A DNA stretch of 64,000 nt from CAVXTT01 sp963764685 (lineage in GTDB: Bacteria; Bacteroidota; Ignavibacteria; Ignavibacteriales; Ignavibacteriaceae): NCBI GenBank assembly GCA_963764685.1, contig CAVXTT010000003.1, positions 62,001 to 126,000 of the forward strand, written 5' to 3'. Below are positions 44,346 through 54,729 of this stretch, piece by piece (position 1 is the first letter of the stretch; each line of letters begins with the position of its first letter). The notes under the pieces were generated by a model. It saw only the letters and a list, made by a program, of their open reading frames with translations. It was not told the DNA's origin and did no database searches. Position numbers and translations under genes: made by a program.

Positions 44346-44629
44346 CGATCCTTATCTGACTTAAAAAATCTACTGATCATCTTTACAATTTTTACCTGTT
44401 TGTTAAGAAAATAACGGAATTTACCAAATATTGCCGCAAAGAATAAAAGCAGCACCAGGTATACCGGGGTAATAATGAATATTACACCTAATATATAACC
44501 CGGGCTCCACCTGCTTAAATTAAGCTCTTCTATTAGATAACCCGAAACATAGACTGAAGTAAATCCCGTTAGGGAAAAAATCAACAGCACTATAACCAGG
44601 TGCAAAATTCTACTCTTTGGAAAGGTCAT
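44333..44629 (-). CDS. Small two-helix membrane protein (possibly DUF6787-like)
   Basis: 98 residues with two long hydrophobic helices (LHLVIVLLIFSLTGFTSVYV and ILGVIFIITPVYLVLLLFFA) and a basic C-terminal tail (NKQVKIVKMISRFFKSDK). The pattern SLTGFTSVYVSGYL followed by PVYLVLLLFFAAIFGKF(R)YF resembles an uncharacterised family of Bacteroidota membrane proteins, which I recall as DUF6787 but cannot verify. Overlaps the DinB gene end. Confidence 0.65.
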   Translation of the reverse strand: MTFPKSRILHLVIVLLIFSLTGFTSVYVSGYLIEELNLSRWSPGYILGVIFIITPVYLVLLLFFAAIFGKFRYFLNKQVKIVKMISRFFKSDKDRYDR

Positions 44630-44634
44630 TATAG

Positions 44635-44662
44635 AAAAAGCAGGGGCAGAAACCCCTGCTCT
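44635..44662 (-). terminator. Intrinsic terminator of the S8 protease gene
   Basis: On the minus strand AGCAGGGG-tttctg-CCCCTGCT followed by TTTTCT, about 16 bp past the stop codon at 44678. Confidence 0.88.
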
Positions 44663-44677
44663 AAGACTTGTTTTGTA

Positions 44678-47521
44678 TTATTTCAGATATAGCATTTTTC
44701 TTACAGCCGAATAACTCCCTGCGTTTATCCTGTAGAAGTAAACTCCGCTTGCTAATTCCCCCGGTACAAACTGAAGCGTATAATCCCCTGCCTGTTGATT
44801 CCCTTCAACCAGTGTTTGTATTTCTTTTCCGTTAATATCATATACTTTCAGGGAGACAAAGGCATCCCGGGGAATTGTATATTTTATTAAGGTCGACGGG
44901 TTAAACGGGTTAGGATAATTCTGGTTAAGACTGAAAGTTAATGGTGCCGGTATTTCATTATCATTTATATCGGTTAGGATCAGCTGGTAAAGCGAACGTC
45001 CGTTCTGTACTGAATTAATTAATTCTTCCTGTGTTTCTCCCACAGCTATAATAAATGCGGCATCTGCGGTATCGCCGGGAGCTATGGTGTAAGCACCTCC
45101 TGATATTACGTGAGAAATATCTGCAGGACCGGCATCAGGCTTTGAGATCCCATTAGACATAGCCTGCCATTTTTCATCATCCGTAAAGCCATCATATACT
45201 CCTATCCCTCCATCCGAACCATCATTTTTAATTGCATAAAATCCATAGCCTCCTGGAGAAACTAATGCAGTTGCTATTCTGTACTGAGGTCCTCCGGAAG
45301 TATTATAGACATAACCGAAATTATTCTGTGCATCATAAGAGGTCATATCTCCTGCACCGGAACCGTCGATCATATCCCAGTCAAAGAATAGTCCCGCATA
45401 AAGGTTTGAGATCGCAGCAGCTGTATTGTTGATGATAGAATACCGGAGCATAATGAATTTAGAATAAGCTGCCGTTACATATGTATACGAGTTAAGATTA
45501 ACAGTTACTCCTAATTTACTTGTACCGGCATTATCATCATTAAAGATTGCAAAGCCCTGGTAATCTGCAGCGGGACCCGGTATACTGATAAGAAAAGGCT
45601 GCAGAACTTTAAAGTCGCTGTTCTGCACACTCTGGTTCGAACTCCTTGCAGCATCAGAAATTTTGCCGGATGAAGTGCCCATTATCAGGGCTCCTTCGAA
45701 TAGTAGATTAGAACCTCCCTGATAATGAAATCCGCTTCCCTGCGTATTGTCCGGATAATCATTGTAACCCAATGTCCCCTTGCTTGTAATTGTGAGTGCA
45801 ACATCATTCCCGGTTTGCGTGCCATATGTCGGATTTCCAATAGTTTCTGTCCACTGAAAATCTGAATAAGAGCCGTCCGAATATTTTAAGAGAAACGCCA
45901 TTTCTGCATTCTGCGGTATAGAGCTGTTTATAGTGAATGTAAATTCTAAAGCCGAATTATTAAACTGCTCCATTGTGCCGACAGCCCCGGCATTAAAACT
46001 TCCGTTCTGAATTACAGAATATGAGTTCTTATTTTCAAGTGTAATTGTTAAAGCAGAAGTAGGACTCAAATAATTAATAAACTGAATCGCTATACTGATG
46101 GTTTCTCCTGCCTGGAATATTCCGTCTCCATTTCCTCCCGGGGGCGCATCCGAATACTCAATATCAACAGCTCTTACGGAAACAGAATTTGTATTATTCA
46201 GCGCATTAAAAGCATTTATCCTTCCTCTCCCCAGCAGGTACTGGAGCGAGGGATTTATTGCATCAAGGTTATCGGCGTTAACACGCAGCTGCTCACCTAC
46301 CTGCATTGGATTATATGCAGGGAATTTTGCAGCAATTAGTCCCGCGAGTCCTGCTGTTAAAGGAGAAGCCATTGATGTTCCCCCCAGGGTGATATATGTA
46401 TTATTCTGCCAGGTAGAATAAATATTATTCCCGGGAGCAGCTACATCTATGTTTCTTCCATAATTAGAAAAGCCCGACTTCACATCATTTTGTTCAGTCG
46501 AAGCAACAGATATAACTCCCTCATATGATGCGGGGTAAAATGGAGCTGATGACATATCATTTCCGGCAGCAGCCACAACAAGCGCCCCGTTCGCTAACGC
46601 ATAATTAATGACTTCCTGGCTCAGTACTGAATAGCCGTAGGATCCCCAGCTTGTATTAATTACCTTTGCCCCGTTATCTACTGCATAAACAATTCCTTCG
46701 TTGCCGTAACTTATCAGCGCCTGTCCTTGTGTAGTTCTTACATCATCGCGGCTGGTCTTTACTGGCATAACTCTGCATTTAAAACCAATAGAGGCAATCC
46801 CGACACCATTATCGGTAACAGCAGATGCAATACCCGCAACGTGGGTTCCGTGGTCGGATCTGTCTTCCATCGGATCGTTATCAGGGGTACCATTTAAACC
46901 TCCAAAATCCCATCCCCGGATATCATCAACAAAACCATTATTATCATCGTCGATACTGTTTGATGGTATCTCATTCCAGTTGCGGTAGATATTTGCAGAC
47001 AGGTCTGGATGGTCCCAGTCTACCCCTGTATCATCAATTGCAATAATAATTGAAGTATCCCCTTTTGTGATATCCCAGGCAAGGGGTGCATTTATTTTAG
47101 GCAGTGCCCATTGAGTGCCATAAGCAGGATCATTCGGTACATAGGTGGTCCTGTATAAAAATTTAGGCTCTGCCCACTCTATTCCGCTGACTTTCTTTAA
47201 CAGCAGGGCTGCCGAATAAGGATCACGGTCCGAGCTGTAGTTTACAATAATAATGCGCCCGAGTCCGCTCTCATTCCCATAATTCTTTGGAAATAATTTC
47301 TCAGCACGGGTAAGACCAAAGCCTTCAAAAACTTTTGCTATATCTCCGGGTAGTTCATTTCCGGTCATTTCAACACCCGGTTCAAGTTTTATTACAATGG
47401 TATTGGATAAATAAAAAATATCCCCGTTTTGTATTATGCTTATATTCCCGGAGGGAGAAAACCCATAAAGCAGAAGGGGAATAATCAACAGGACTGCATT
47501 GGTAAATGATTTCAGATTCAT
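44678..47521 (-). CDS. Secreted subtilisin-family (S8) serine protease with T9SS sorting domain
   Basis: 947 residues. Signal peptide (MNLKSFTNAVLLIIPLLLYG), a short propeptide-like segment (IVIKLEPGVEMTGNELPGD), then the S8 catalytic domain with Asp in IAIDDTGVDWDHPDL near 145, His in DHGTHVAGIASAVTDNGVG near 210 and Ser in LGGTSMASPLTAGLAGLIA near 380. Residues ~450-850 are beta-rich and unassigned. The last ~85 are the T9SS type A domain (LNQNYPNPFNPSTLIKYTIP ... LASGVYFYRINAGSYSAVRK). Likely released or surface-anchored after passage through T9SS. Own terminator. Confidence 0.95.
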   Translation of the reverse strand: MNLKSFTNAVLLIIPLLLYGFSPSGNISIIQNGDIFYLSNTIVIKLEPGVEMTGNELPGDIAKVFEGFGLTRAEKLFPKNYGNESGLGRIIIVNYSSDRDPYSAALLLKKVSGIEWAEPKFLYRTTYVPNDPAYGTQWALPKINAPLAWDITKGDTSIIIAIDDTGVDWDHPDLSANIYRNWNEIPSNSIDDDNNGFVDDIRGWDFGGLNGTPDNDPMEDRSDHGTHVAGIASAVTDNGVGIASIGFKCRVMPVKTSRDDVRTTQGQALISYGNEGIVYAVDNGAKVINTSWGSYGYSVLSQEVINYALANGALVVAAAGNDMSSAPFYPASYEGVISVASTEQNDVKSGFSNYGRNIDVAAPGNNIYSTWQNNTYITLGGTSMASPLTAGLAGLIAAKFPAYNPMQVGEQLRVNADNLDAINPSLQYLLGRGRINAFNALNNTNSVSVRAVDIEYSDAPPGGNGDGIFQAGETISIAIQFINYLSPTSALTITLENKNSYSVIQNGSFNAGAVGTMEQFNNSALEFTFTINSSIPQNAEMAFLLKYSDGSYSDFQWTETIGNPTYGTQTGNDVALTITSKGTLGYNDYPDNTQGSGFHYQGGSNLLFEGALIMGTSSGKISDAARSSNQSVQNSDFKVLQPFLISIPGPAADYQGFAIFNDDNAGTSKLGVTVNLNSYTYVTAAYSKFIMLRYSIINNTAAAISNLYAGLFFDWDMIDGSGAGDMTSYDAQNNFGYVYNTSGGPQYRIATALVSPGGYGFYAIKNDGSDGGIGVYDGFTDDEKWQAMSNGISKPDAGPADISHVISGGAYTIAPGDTADAAFIIAVGETQEELINSVQNGRSLYQLILTDINDNEIPAPLTFSLNQNYPNPFNPSTLIKYTIPRDAFVSLKVYDINGKEIQTLVEGNQQAGDYTLQFVPGELASGVYFYRINAGSYSAVRKMLYLK

Positions 47522-47635
47522 GGCGCCTTCTTAAATAATGAAGTGATTTTTTTAATATATAATAATTTACTTATTTATAAATAAAAAGATTGAATTTTGT
47601 CTTCATCATACCCTCTGCCTGAAAGGATTTGTCAA

Positions 47636-48478
47636 TTAATGAGTTTCTTTTTTGCAGGTAAAACAGGCAAACGGAATAGTTAAACTTAATTCCCCCTTCA
47701 CTCCGGCAGACATATTCAATTGTTCTTCGAGGTATTCAAAAAATTCAACTCTTGAGTTCCCGGTAATTATTTCTTTCCAGCTGTCCAGAAACGCCAGGCG
47801 TATAAAATAATGATTGAACATAGCTGTACCGTCTGAAAATCTCATCCTGAATTCGTTGGTAATAACATTTTCAACTATTAGTCCGCTGCGGGCAATCAGG
47901 TCAAGATTCATCTGCAGGGTTTTTCTTTTAGAGTAAATATGATTTTCGAGTTGGATCAGCTCGTCATTCCTCTTAAAACGAGCTAATGCTTCCCTGAAAA
48001 GAGAATAAAATTCATTCATCGTCCCCGGAAGATTTACCGTAAATATCAATTTCCCGTCCTCCTTAAGGACCCGGAAGATCTCCTTCATAACTATTATTGA
48101 GTCCCTGACATTATTTATCCCGTTATTCGAGACAACAAGATCAAAATAATTATTTTCAAACGGGAGAGATTCCGCAGGTGCTTCAACCAGCTCCACATTC
48201 CTGATATCCATTAACCTTATCTTCTGGCTGAGCCTGTTTAATGCAGCACTCCAGGGATCAATACCGAATACCCTGGAAGCGCCGCCTGATCTCTGCGCAA
48301 TCTCTAATATCGGGAATCCGGCACCGCATCCTATATCAAGTATGTACCCGTTTTTAAGCAGCGGTATTTCATTGAGCAGCACCGCCCCGAAATATGAAGA
48401 CCAGAGCGGCAGTTCATCAAATACGGAAACGAGTTCCGGAGATGAAAAATCAAACTTATCGTTCAGCGGTACAGTCAA
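47636..48478 (-). CDS. Class I SAM-dependent methyltransferase (UbiE/COQ5-like)
   Basis: 280 residues. Motif I is ILDIGCGAGFPILEIAQ near 48, then GIDPWSAALNRL, motif post-I AESLPFENNYFDLVVSNN and motif III IFRVLKEDGKLIFTVNLPG. The C-terminal half is variable. The family includes small-molecule and quinone methyltransferases; substrate cannot be told. It starts 29 bp after the M16-like gene in the same direction and may be cotranscribed. Confidence 0.88.
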   Translation of the reverse strand: MTVPLNDKFDFSSPELVSVFDELPLWSSYFGAVLLNEIPLLKNGYILDIGCGAGFPILEIAQRSGGASRVFGIDPWSAALNRLSQKIRLMDIRNVELVEAPAESLPFENNYFDLVVSNNGINNVRDSIIVMKEIFRVLKEDGKLIFTVNLPGTMNEFYSLFREALARFKRNDELIQLENHIYSKRKTLQMNLDLIARSGLIVENVITNEFRMRFSDGTAMFNHYFIRLAFLDSWKEIITGNSRVEFFEYLEEQLNMSAGVKGELSLTIPFACFTCKKETH

Positions 48479-48507
48479 TGGTTTTTCTCTCCGGTTAAAT
48501 TCGATTA

Positions 48508-50568
48508 CTATTTCGTTGAGAAAAACTCATCCTTCAGACCTGTATTCACCTCAACCGAGGTTACCTTCATTTCAATTTTCTGCGGACCTAAAGATTGCTT
48601 CAGGAGGAAGGGATATTTCACTCCATTCACGTCCCTGTAGTCTTCAAAGGAAGTCTCCTGGTTAAAAGTGCCCTGCGGAGAAGTAATGGGTTTAACTTCT
48701 TTAACTTTTAATCCGGTTGCCGCATCATAATACTGGGTCCACTTTGTTCCGTTAGGAAATTTCATCTCAACCTTATAAGCATTTATTCCGTCAACGTCTT
48801 CCTTCCCCTGCAGTGTGGTTTCAATACTATCTTTTTTAAGATCAAGAAGGAGATTTATTTTAGATTCAACAGCCAGTTTTTCTAATTCGCTGCCTGTAAT
48901 TTCTTTCTGCTGACCGTTCATAACAAATACTCCCTTTGTCCCGTCGTAAAGTACTACCTGTTCCATTCCGCCGGCCAGAATTTCCTGCTTCAGCAGATTA
49001 GGAGCTTTCTGATATGATGTCATTGTTATATTCATTCCCTGCACGATCCCTTCAAGTACTGTCTTCCTGTCCTGAACCTTACCCAGGTTTTCTCTTCCGC
49101 CGATTGCGGTAATATAATTATTGATCACATCGTCGCCTGTAAGATTTCCCAGGTCCTGTGTGCTTTCAGAAATCTCTTCACCATAGACATTCCGGTAAGT
49201 GACCGTCCCGAATACAGGTAGTTTATCAGCTGTCTGATCTTTACTCCCCACAACTACTATGTATGACTGGTCAGGTAATATATATTTCCGGGCAGCTTTC
49301 TGAACATCCTCTGCCGTAACCGCAGCAACTTTCTTAAGATAATTTGCATAATAATCTTTCGGCAGATTATATTTCTCGATATTAAGCGCGAACCGTGCTA
49401 TAGTCTGCGGCTGTTCCAGAGATATGGCAAAATTCCCGGTCAAATAATTTTTTGCGGTTGCCAGCTCATCTACAGGAACAAGCTCTTCTTTTATTCTCTT
49501 CATTTCATATAGTATTTCGGTTATCGAGCTGTCTGTAACCTGGTTTCTTACTTCAGATGATGCAGAAAAATTTCCTATCAGCTCATCTTTAGACAATCTT
49601 GAATAAGCTCCGTAAGTATATGCGTGCTTTTCTCTCAGGTTATTAAACAGACGGAAAACCCCCCCTCCTAATACTGTATTCATTACGCTTGCAGATATCT
49701 CATCTTCATCCCCGATCTTAATCTGTACAGGGTAGGTAACATTAATTACAGATTGCACCGAATTAGGGCGGTCAACAAAAACTACTTCTGTCTTCTGAGG
49801 CGGCTTTGGGACTGCATAAATATTTTTCGGAACATCGCCTTTCTGCCAGCTATTGAAATATTTTTCTAATAACGGCTTAACTTCATCTTCGTTAATATCC
49901 CCGACAACTGCAAGATAGGCAGTGTTGGGTTTAAAATATGACTGGTAATAGTTTTTACATTTATCAAGTGTAATATTATCCACAGTTTTTTCCGTCATAT
50001 GCTCCCCGTACGGATGATCCTTTCCGTATCTTACTGCATCACCGGTACGATCTGCAATAGAGCCCGGATCATCTTTTGACTGGGCTATATCCGACTGCAT
50101 ACGAAGTTTTATCTTATCCAGTTCCTCCTGCTTAAAATCAGAATTAATTATAACATCTGCCATCAGCTCAAGTAATTTATCGGTGTGTTTCCTCAAAGAT
50201 GCAGCATTTACTCCTGTAGATGATGTTGAAATATTTGCGCCGATAAAATCTATCTCCTCATCAAGCTGATCCTTTGTTCTTGTCCTGGTCCCTCCTCTCA
50301 ACAGCTCTCCTGCAGCTGAAACGTAGCCTGCCGTATCCCTCTCAAGTACCGGATCGACATCAAGCAGTAAAGAAAAAGTAACCCGCGGCAGTTTATGATT
50401 TTCTACAACAATTACCTTAAGTCCGTTACTAAGGGAGAATGTAGTATAATCACTAAGCTCGATAACAGGGGCGGGTCCCGGTTCCGGCTGTTTTGACCTG
50501 TCTACCTGTGCATATACCGACAGGCTGATAATTAAAATTAGACCGCTTGCTAATAATCTGGTTTTCAT
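48508..50568 (-). CDS. M16-family peptidase-like subunit without the zinc motif, with an added C-terminal domain
   Basis: 686 residues, signal peptide MKTRLLASGLILIISLSVYA. The first ~450 residues have the M16 double fold (FSLSNGLKVIVVENHKLPRV, GGTRTRTKDQLDEEIDFIGA, FRLFNNLREKHAYTYGAYSRL), but the zinc-binding HxxEH is absent: the equivalent position reads YVSAAGELLRGG. This is the non-catalytic partner that keeps the Arg/Tyr substrate site. Residues ~465-686 add a beta domain resembling LolA-type outer-membrane lipoprotein-binding folds (TAIGGRENLGKVQDRKTVLEG, VKYPFLLKQSLGPQKIEMKV). Overlaps the catalytic subunit gene by 4 bp. Confidence 0.9.
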   Translation of the reverse strand: MKTRLLASGLILIISLSVYAQVDRSKQPEPGPAPVIELSDYTTFSLSNGLKVIVVENHKLPRVTFSLLLDVDPVLERDTAGYVSAAGELLRGGTRTRTKDQLDEEIDFIGANISTSSTGVNAASLRKHTDKLLELMADVIINSDFKQEELDKIKLRMQSDIAQSKDDPGSIADRTGDAVRYGKDHPYGEHMTEKTVDNITLDKCKNYYQSYFKPNTAYLAVVGDINEDEVKPLLEKYFNSWQKGDVPKNIYAVPKPPQKTEVVFVDRPNSVQSVINVTYPVQIKIGDEDEISASVMNTVLGGGVFRLFNNLREKHAYTYGAYSRLSKDELIGNFSASSEVRNQVTDSSITEILYEMKRIKEELVPVDELATAKNYLTGNFAISLEQPQTIARFALNIEKYNLPKDYYANYLKKVAAVTAEDVQKAARKYILPDQSYIVVVGSKDQTADKLPVFGTVTYRNVYGEEISESTQDLGNLTGDDVINNYITAIGGRENLGKVQDRKTVLEGIVQGMNITMTSYQKAPNLLKQEILAGGMEQVVLYDGTKGVFVMNGQQKEITGSELEKLAVESKINLLLDLKKDSIETTLQGKEDVDGINAYKVEMKFPNGTKWTQYYDAATGLKVKEVKPITSPQGTFNQETSFEDYRDVNGVKYPFLLKQSLGPQKIEMKVTSVEVNTGLKDEFFSTK

Positions 50569-51902
50569 TGTTTATTCTCCTTCCCCGGAACTTCAGGAAG
50601 ATAATAAAGCACTACCCTGTTGTTATCCGTAAGATATTTTTTGGCGGCATTATTTATATCCTCCCTGGTTACCTTCATAAATTTTTCAAGCTCAGTATTT
50701 ATCAGGTCTGTATTACCTCTTAAGATATAATTATAAGCAAGGGTTTCAGCAATACCGGAAACAGAAGAGATCCCGCTGATAAAGCCGTTCTCTACCTGGT
50801 TCCTTAATTTCTGGAATTCTTCCTCGCTGATTATACTTTCTTTGACGCGTTCTATTTCATTGTTCATTGCTGTTTCAAGTGTATCAGCAGGCACCCCGAG
50901 ATTAGAAATACCGAGAGCAATAAATAAACCGGGGTCTTCGAGGGCAGCAGGGAATGCTCCGACATAAGCAGCCTTCTGCTGTTTATCTACCAGGGCTTTA
51001 TAAAGCCTGGAGCTTTGTCCTGAGGATAGCAAAGTCGTCAGCATACTGATTGCATAGTTCTCGTCATTCTTAATTTCCGGAATGTGGTACGCCTCCACGA
51101 TTGCCGGAAGTTGTATCCGGTCGTAAACAGTATCACGGACTTCTGCTGTCTGCTGTTTTTCCCTGATCGTAGGACGCTGGATGTTTCCTTCCCCTTTCGG
51201 TATATCAGAAAAATATTTTTCAATAATGTCTTTGGCATCATCGATATCAATATCTCCGGCAATTGAAAGAACAGCATTCTGCGGAACGTAATATGTTTTA
51301 TAAAAATCCATAAATTCAGAAATGCCGGCTTTATCTATATACTGAGCTGAACCTATAGGCATCCAATTGTAAGGATGTTCGCGGTATGCCCGTTTAAAGG
51401 TTTCCTCCCAGATTTTACCGTAAGGCTGGTTATCGAGTCTCTGGCTTCTTTCCTCTTTAACAACGCCTCGTTGGGTTTCCACCCCGAGGCTGTCGACTTT
51501 AAGATGCAGCATCCTTTCGGATTCAAGCCAAAGTCCAAGTTCAAACTGGTTCGAGGGAAGAACTTCATAATAGAAAGTTCTGTCAAAATCAGTGCTTGCG
51601 TTTACTTCTCCGCCGGCATTCTGAACTATTTTCATATAAGTCCCCCGCTCAATATTGTCGGAACCCTCAAACATCAGGTGCTCAAAGAAATGGGCAAACC
51701 CTGTTCTCTCCCGGTCTTCATTTTTCGATCCCACGTGGTAGCTTACTGTAATTGCAACAATGGGAGTGGAATTGTCCTGATGCAGGATAACATGAAGTCC
51801 ATTATCAAGGTCATATTCTTCAAATTCAATTCTTTTCTGTGCAAGGCAGACATAACCGGCTGCCAGGATCAGCAGAAAAGAGAAACCTATTTTTCTTGTC
51901 AT
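50565..51902 (-). CDS. M16-family zinc metallopeptidase, catalytic subunit
   Basis: 445 residues, signal peptide MTRKIGFSFLLILAAGYVCLA. The zinc motif is HFFEHLMFEGS near residue 65 (HxxEH), with the third ligand Glu about 76 residues later in the usual ERSQRLDNQPYG region. Periplasmic insulinase/processing-peptidase type, forming a dimer with the following non-catalytic subunit (4-bp overlap, ATGA-type). Probably degrades short peptides. Confidence 0.93.
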   Translation of the reverse strand: MTRKIGFSFLLILAAGYVCLAQKRIEFEEYDLDNGLHVILHQDNSTPIVAITVSYHVGSKNEDRERTGFAHFFEHLMFEGSDNIERGTYMKIVQNAGGEVNASTDFDRTFYYEVLPSNQFELGLWLESERMLHLKVDSLGVETQRGVVKEERSQRLDNQPYGKIWEETFKRAYREHPYNWMPIGSAQYIDKAGISEFMDFYKTYYVPQNAVLSIAGDIDIDDAKDIIEKYFSDIPKGEGNIQRPTIREKQQTAEVRDTVYDRIQLPAIVEAYHIPEIKNDENYAISMLTTLLSSGQSSRLYKALVDKQQKAAYVGAFPAALEDPGLFIALGISNLGVPADTLETAMNNEIERVKESIISEEEFQKLRNQVENGFISGISSVSGIAETLAYNYILRGNTDLINTELEKFMKVTREDINNAAKKYLTDNNRVVLYYLPEVPGKENKQ

Positions 51903-52148
51903 CTTGATTTTTCCTAATCTTTTCTTAATTGGAAGGTAAAATTAGTGATAATAAGTGTTTTATTTAAGATAAAAATAAAAAATGTGCGATCGTGCAGTAT
52001 ACTGACCACCTGATACCAGACTATTCCGCTGATAAGATATCTCCTGGAGATGACAAATCGGCAATAGTTTCAAATGGTGCAATCATTTCGTTTAATCTGT
52101 GCAATTGCCGGTTCAGAGAATGTCAAGAGTTTTTTATCTTTATCCTCA

Positions 52149-54563
52149 ATGATTCCAAAATTTTTCACAATCTTGGTTCTTTTCTCTGCGGTTTCACTTC
52201 CGCAGAGCTTTTCCATTACCGGTAAGGTTCTTGACGCAGAAACAGGTGAGGGACTCGGCTATGCCAATATCAGGGCTGCAGGCACGACAACCGGCACTTC
52301 TGCTAACCGGGATGGGGATTATCAGCTGAAGCTTCCTGCGGGAAATTATAAAATAGCTGCTTCTTATCTTGGATATTTTTCAGACACGATCACACTGGGT
52401 GTCCGGGGAAATTTAACCGGTATAGATTTTAAGCTCCGTCAAACCAATGTAACACTCCCAGAGATTACTGTACTCCCGGGCGAAAACCCTGCCCTGGTTA
52501 TTATCCGGAAAGCAATAGCCCGGAAACACTACAGGGATTCCCTCTTAACCAGTTATGAATTTGATGCCTATACTAAAGGGATTATCAGGACAGAAAAAGA
52601 AATTTCATCAAGGGGCAATGGAGGAATTACCCTCGATATCGGTTCACCGGATACGGCAGGACTCTTTATTACCGGAATACTTGAAAATGAAAGCCGAGGA
52701 TATTTTAAAAAACCGGATAAGTATAAGGAAATAATCCTTTCGAGAAAGCAGACATCTAATTTCCCTTCTTCGATAAACATCCTGACGGGAGGGAGACTTA
52801 TCCAGAATTTTTATGATGAGAGAATTAACTTCCTCGGTACCGATCTGAACGGTCCTGTAGCTGATGATGCTCTCGACTATTATGATTATTACATTTTAAG
52901 CGCTTCTGCTATTGATAAGGACACGGTATTTAAAATCTCTATTGCACCACTGGACAAAGATGATCCGGGATTTACCGGCAGTATTTATATTAATAACAGG
53001 GCATATGATCTTGCCAAAATAGACCTCCAACTTAACCGTGCGGCAAATGTGGGGGGTATATTTGACACGATAAGTATTTTCCAGCAGTTCGATGCATTCG
53101 GCGGCGAACTCTATATGCCGGTAGATTACCGCCTCTTTGCAAAGGCCAATGTCCTTAACCTGGCAAGATTCGGCTTTGAGCTAAGCAGTGTTCTGTATGA
53201 TTATAAAATCAACCCCGCTTTGGGTGATGATTTTTTTGATAAGGCAGTGCTTACTGTTGTGCCGGATGCAGATAAAAAGGACAGCCTGTACTGGTCGGGA
53301 ATTCAATCAATTCCCGGGACAGAAGAAGAACTTTTTGCATACCGCCGTATAGATAGTCTAAGCAAAATACCATTCAGTTTCTGGGATGAGTTTTCTATTC
53401 TTGCATCGCAGCTTAAAGTGGCCGAAGGTTACTATATCAGCGCTCCCCTTTCATTATACCACTTCAACAGGGTGGAGGGGCATACACTCGATTTCGGCAT
53501 ATCGGGGGAAGATCTGCTCGATTACCGCCTTAACAGTGATTTCAATATCTCGTACGGGTTCTCGGATAAGAAGGTGAAGACGGACTTATCCGCTGCCTAC
53601 CTGCTGGGAGAATACCGGACAACAGAAATAAATGTAAACGCTTATAATTCGCTAAAAGTTCTTTTCGGTGAATCGGAAGATTATAACGATTTTCTGACAA
53701 CACTGCTAACACTCTTCTCCAAATATGAATTCAGGGATTATTATTACTCGAGAGGTTTTGATCTGAATATTTCCGGAGAGGTATTCCCTGTCCTTAGTCT
53801 TTCTTCCGGCTACAAAAATTATCTTGACCGCAGTGCGTACAACAACTCCGATTTCAGCTTCCTGAATAAAGAAAAATTGTACAGGGAAAATCCTCCCATC
53901 GACGAAGTAAATATCAACCAGCTTAATTTCGGGTTTACTTTAGATGCAAGGAATTATATAGAGGATGGATATTTCCGCCGCCGGATTACTGAAGGCAAAT
54001 CCTACTTTATATTATCAGGGAATATTGCACACAGCAACAGTCCCTGGCTTGAGAGTACGATAAAATTTACCAAGTATGATATGACGCTGCGCGGTTATTT
54101 AAACAGCTTCCGCTCAACATCGTTAAATTTTAAAATATACGGATTATATACGGTGGGAGGGCTTCCCTACCAGGATTTATACTCAATCCCCGGAAATATT
54201 GATCTTCTTGCGCGGGACTATACGTTCAGAACTTTAAATGTAAATGAAATGGTGGGGGATAATACAGTAACTTTGAATGTGGAGAATCTTTTAGGGGACG
54301 AGCTATTCAGAATGTTGAATGTGCCTTTCTTAAAAAGCGCCGAATTGGCTCTTAAAGCTTTTTTTAATGCGGCTTATATTGTTAACGGTTCCCCCAGTCC
54401 TTCGCTGCCGGAATCTCAGAAGCAGGAGTTCAAGACCCCGTTCTATGAGATCGGTTTTGGGGTAGGACACGTGCTTTTACCAATGACGATAGAATTTGCC
54501 TGGAAATTAAATCACCGTGGGGAGAATAACTTCAGGGTGGGAATAAATTCCTTCGCACTATAA
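52149..54563 (+). CDS. DUF5686-like outer-membrane protein with CarboxypepD_reg-like N-terminus
   Basis: 804 residues from the ATG at 52149, which begins a signal peptide (MIPKFFTILVLFSAVSLPQS); a start 75 bp earlier only adds hydrophilic sequence. Residues ~25-105 are the carboxypeptidase-regulatory-like Ig fold (ITGKVLDAETGEGLGYANIR, GDYQLKLPAGNYKIAASYLGY), the N-terminal plug-like module of many Bacteroidota outer-membrane proteins. The rest matches the DUF5686 family pattern (IIRKAIARKHYRDSLLTSYEFDAYTKG; barrel-like C-terminus ending in NSFAL). Divergently transcribed from the M16 pair. Function of the family is not established. Confidence 0.82.
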   Translation: MIPKFFTILVLFSAVSLPQSFSITGKVLDAETGEGLGYANIRAAGTTTGTSANRDGDYQLKLPAGNYKIAASYLGYFSDTITLGVRGNLTGIDFKLRQTNVTLPEITVLPGENPALVIIRKAIARKHYRDSLLTSYEFDAYTKGIIRTEKEISSRGNGGITLDIGSPDTAGLFITGILENESRGYFKKPDKYKEIILSRKQTSNFPSSINILTGGRLIQNFYDERINFLGTDLNGPVADDALDYYDYYILSASAIDKDTVFKISIAPLDKDDPGFTGSIYINNRAYDLAKIDLQLNRAANVGGIFDTISIFQQFDAFGGELYMPVDYRLFAKANVLNLARFGFELSSVLYDYKINPALGDDFFDKAVLTVVPDADKKDSLYWSGIQSIPGTEEELFAYRRIDSLSKIPFSFWDEFSILASQLKVAEGYYISAPLSLYHFNRVEGHTLDFGISGEDLLDYRLNSDFNISYGFSDKKVKTDLSAAYLLGEYRTTEINVNAYNSLKVLFGESEDYNDFLTTLLTLFSKYEFRDYYYSRGFDLNISGEVFPVLSLSSGYKNYLDRSAYNNSDFSFLNKEKLYRENPPIDEVNINQLNFGFTLDARNYIEDGYFRRRITEGKSYFILSGNIAHSNSPWLESTIKFTKYDMTLRGYLNSFRSTSLNFKIYGLYTVGGLPYQDLYSIPGNIDLLARDYTFRTLNVNEMVGDNTVTLNVENLLGDELFRMLNVPFLKSAELALKAFFNAAYIVNGSPSPSLPESQKQEFKTPFYEIGFGVGHVLLPMTIEFAWKLNHRGENNFRVGINSFAL

Positions 54564-54729
54564 AAGTACACCTCACTGCCGGTAAATTTCTCTTGCCCAT
54601 CTATGGCATACCCTAACCCCGGAACGTGTGACTGAGAATTAAATACCACGGTCATACTTTGCATCCAAATTGAACTCCATTAAGGTTTAATAAAATCTTT
54701 CTATCAGCAAATTATAAAGATTTGGCTGC

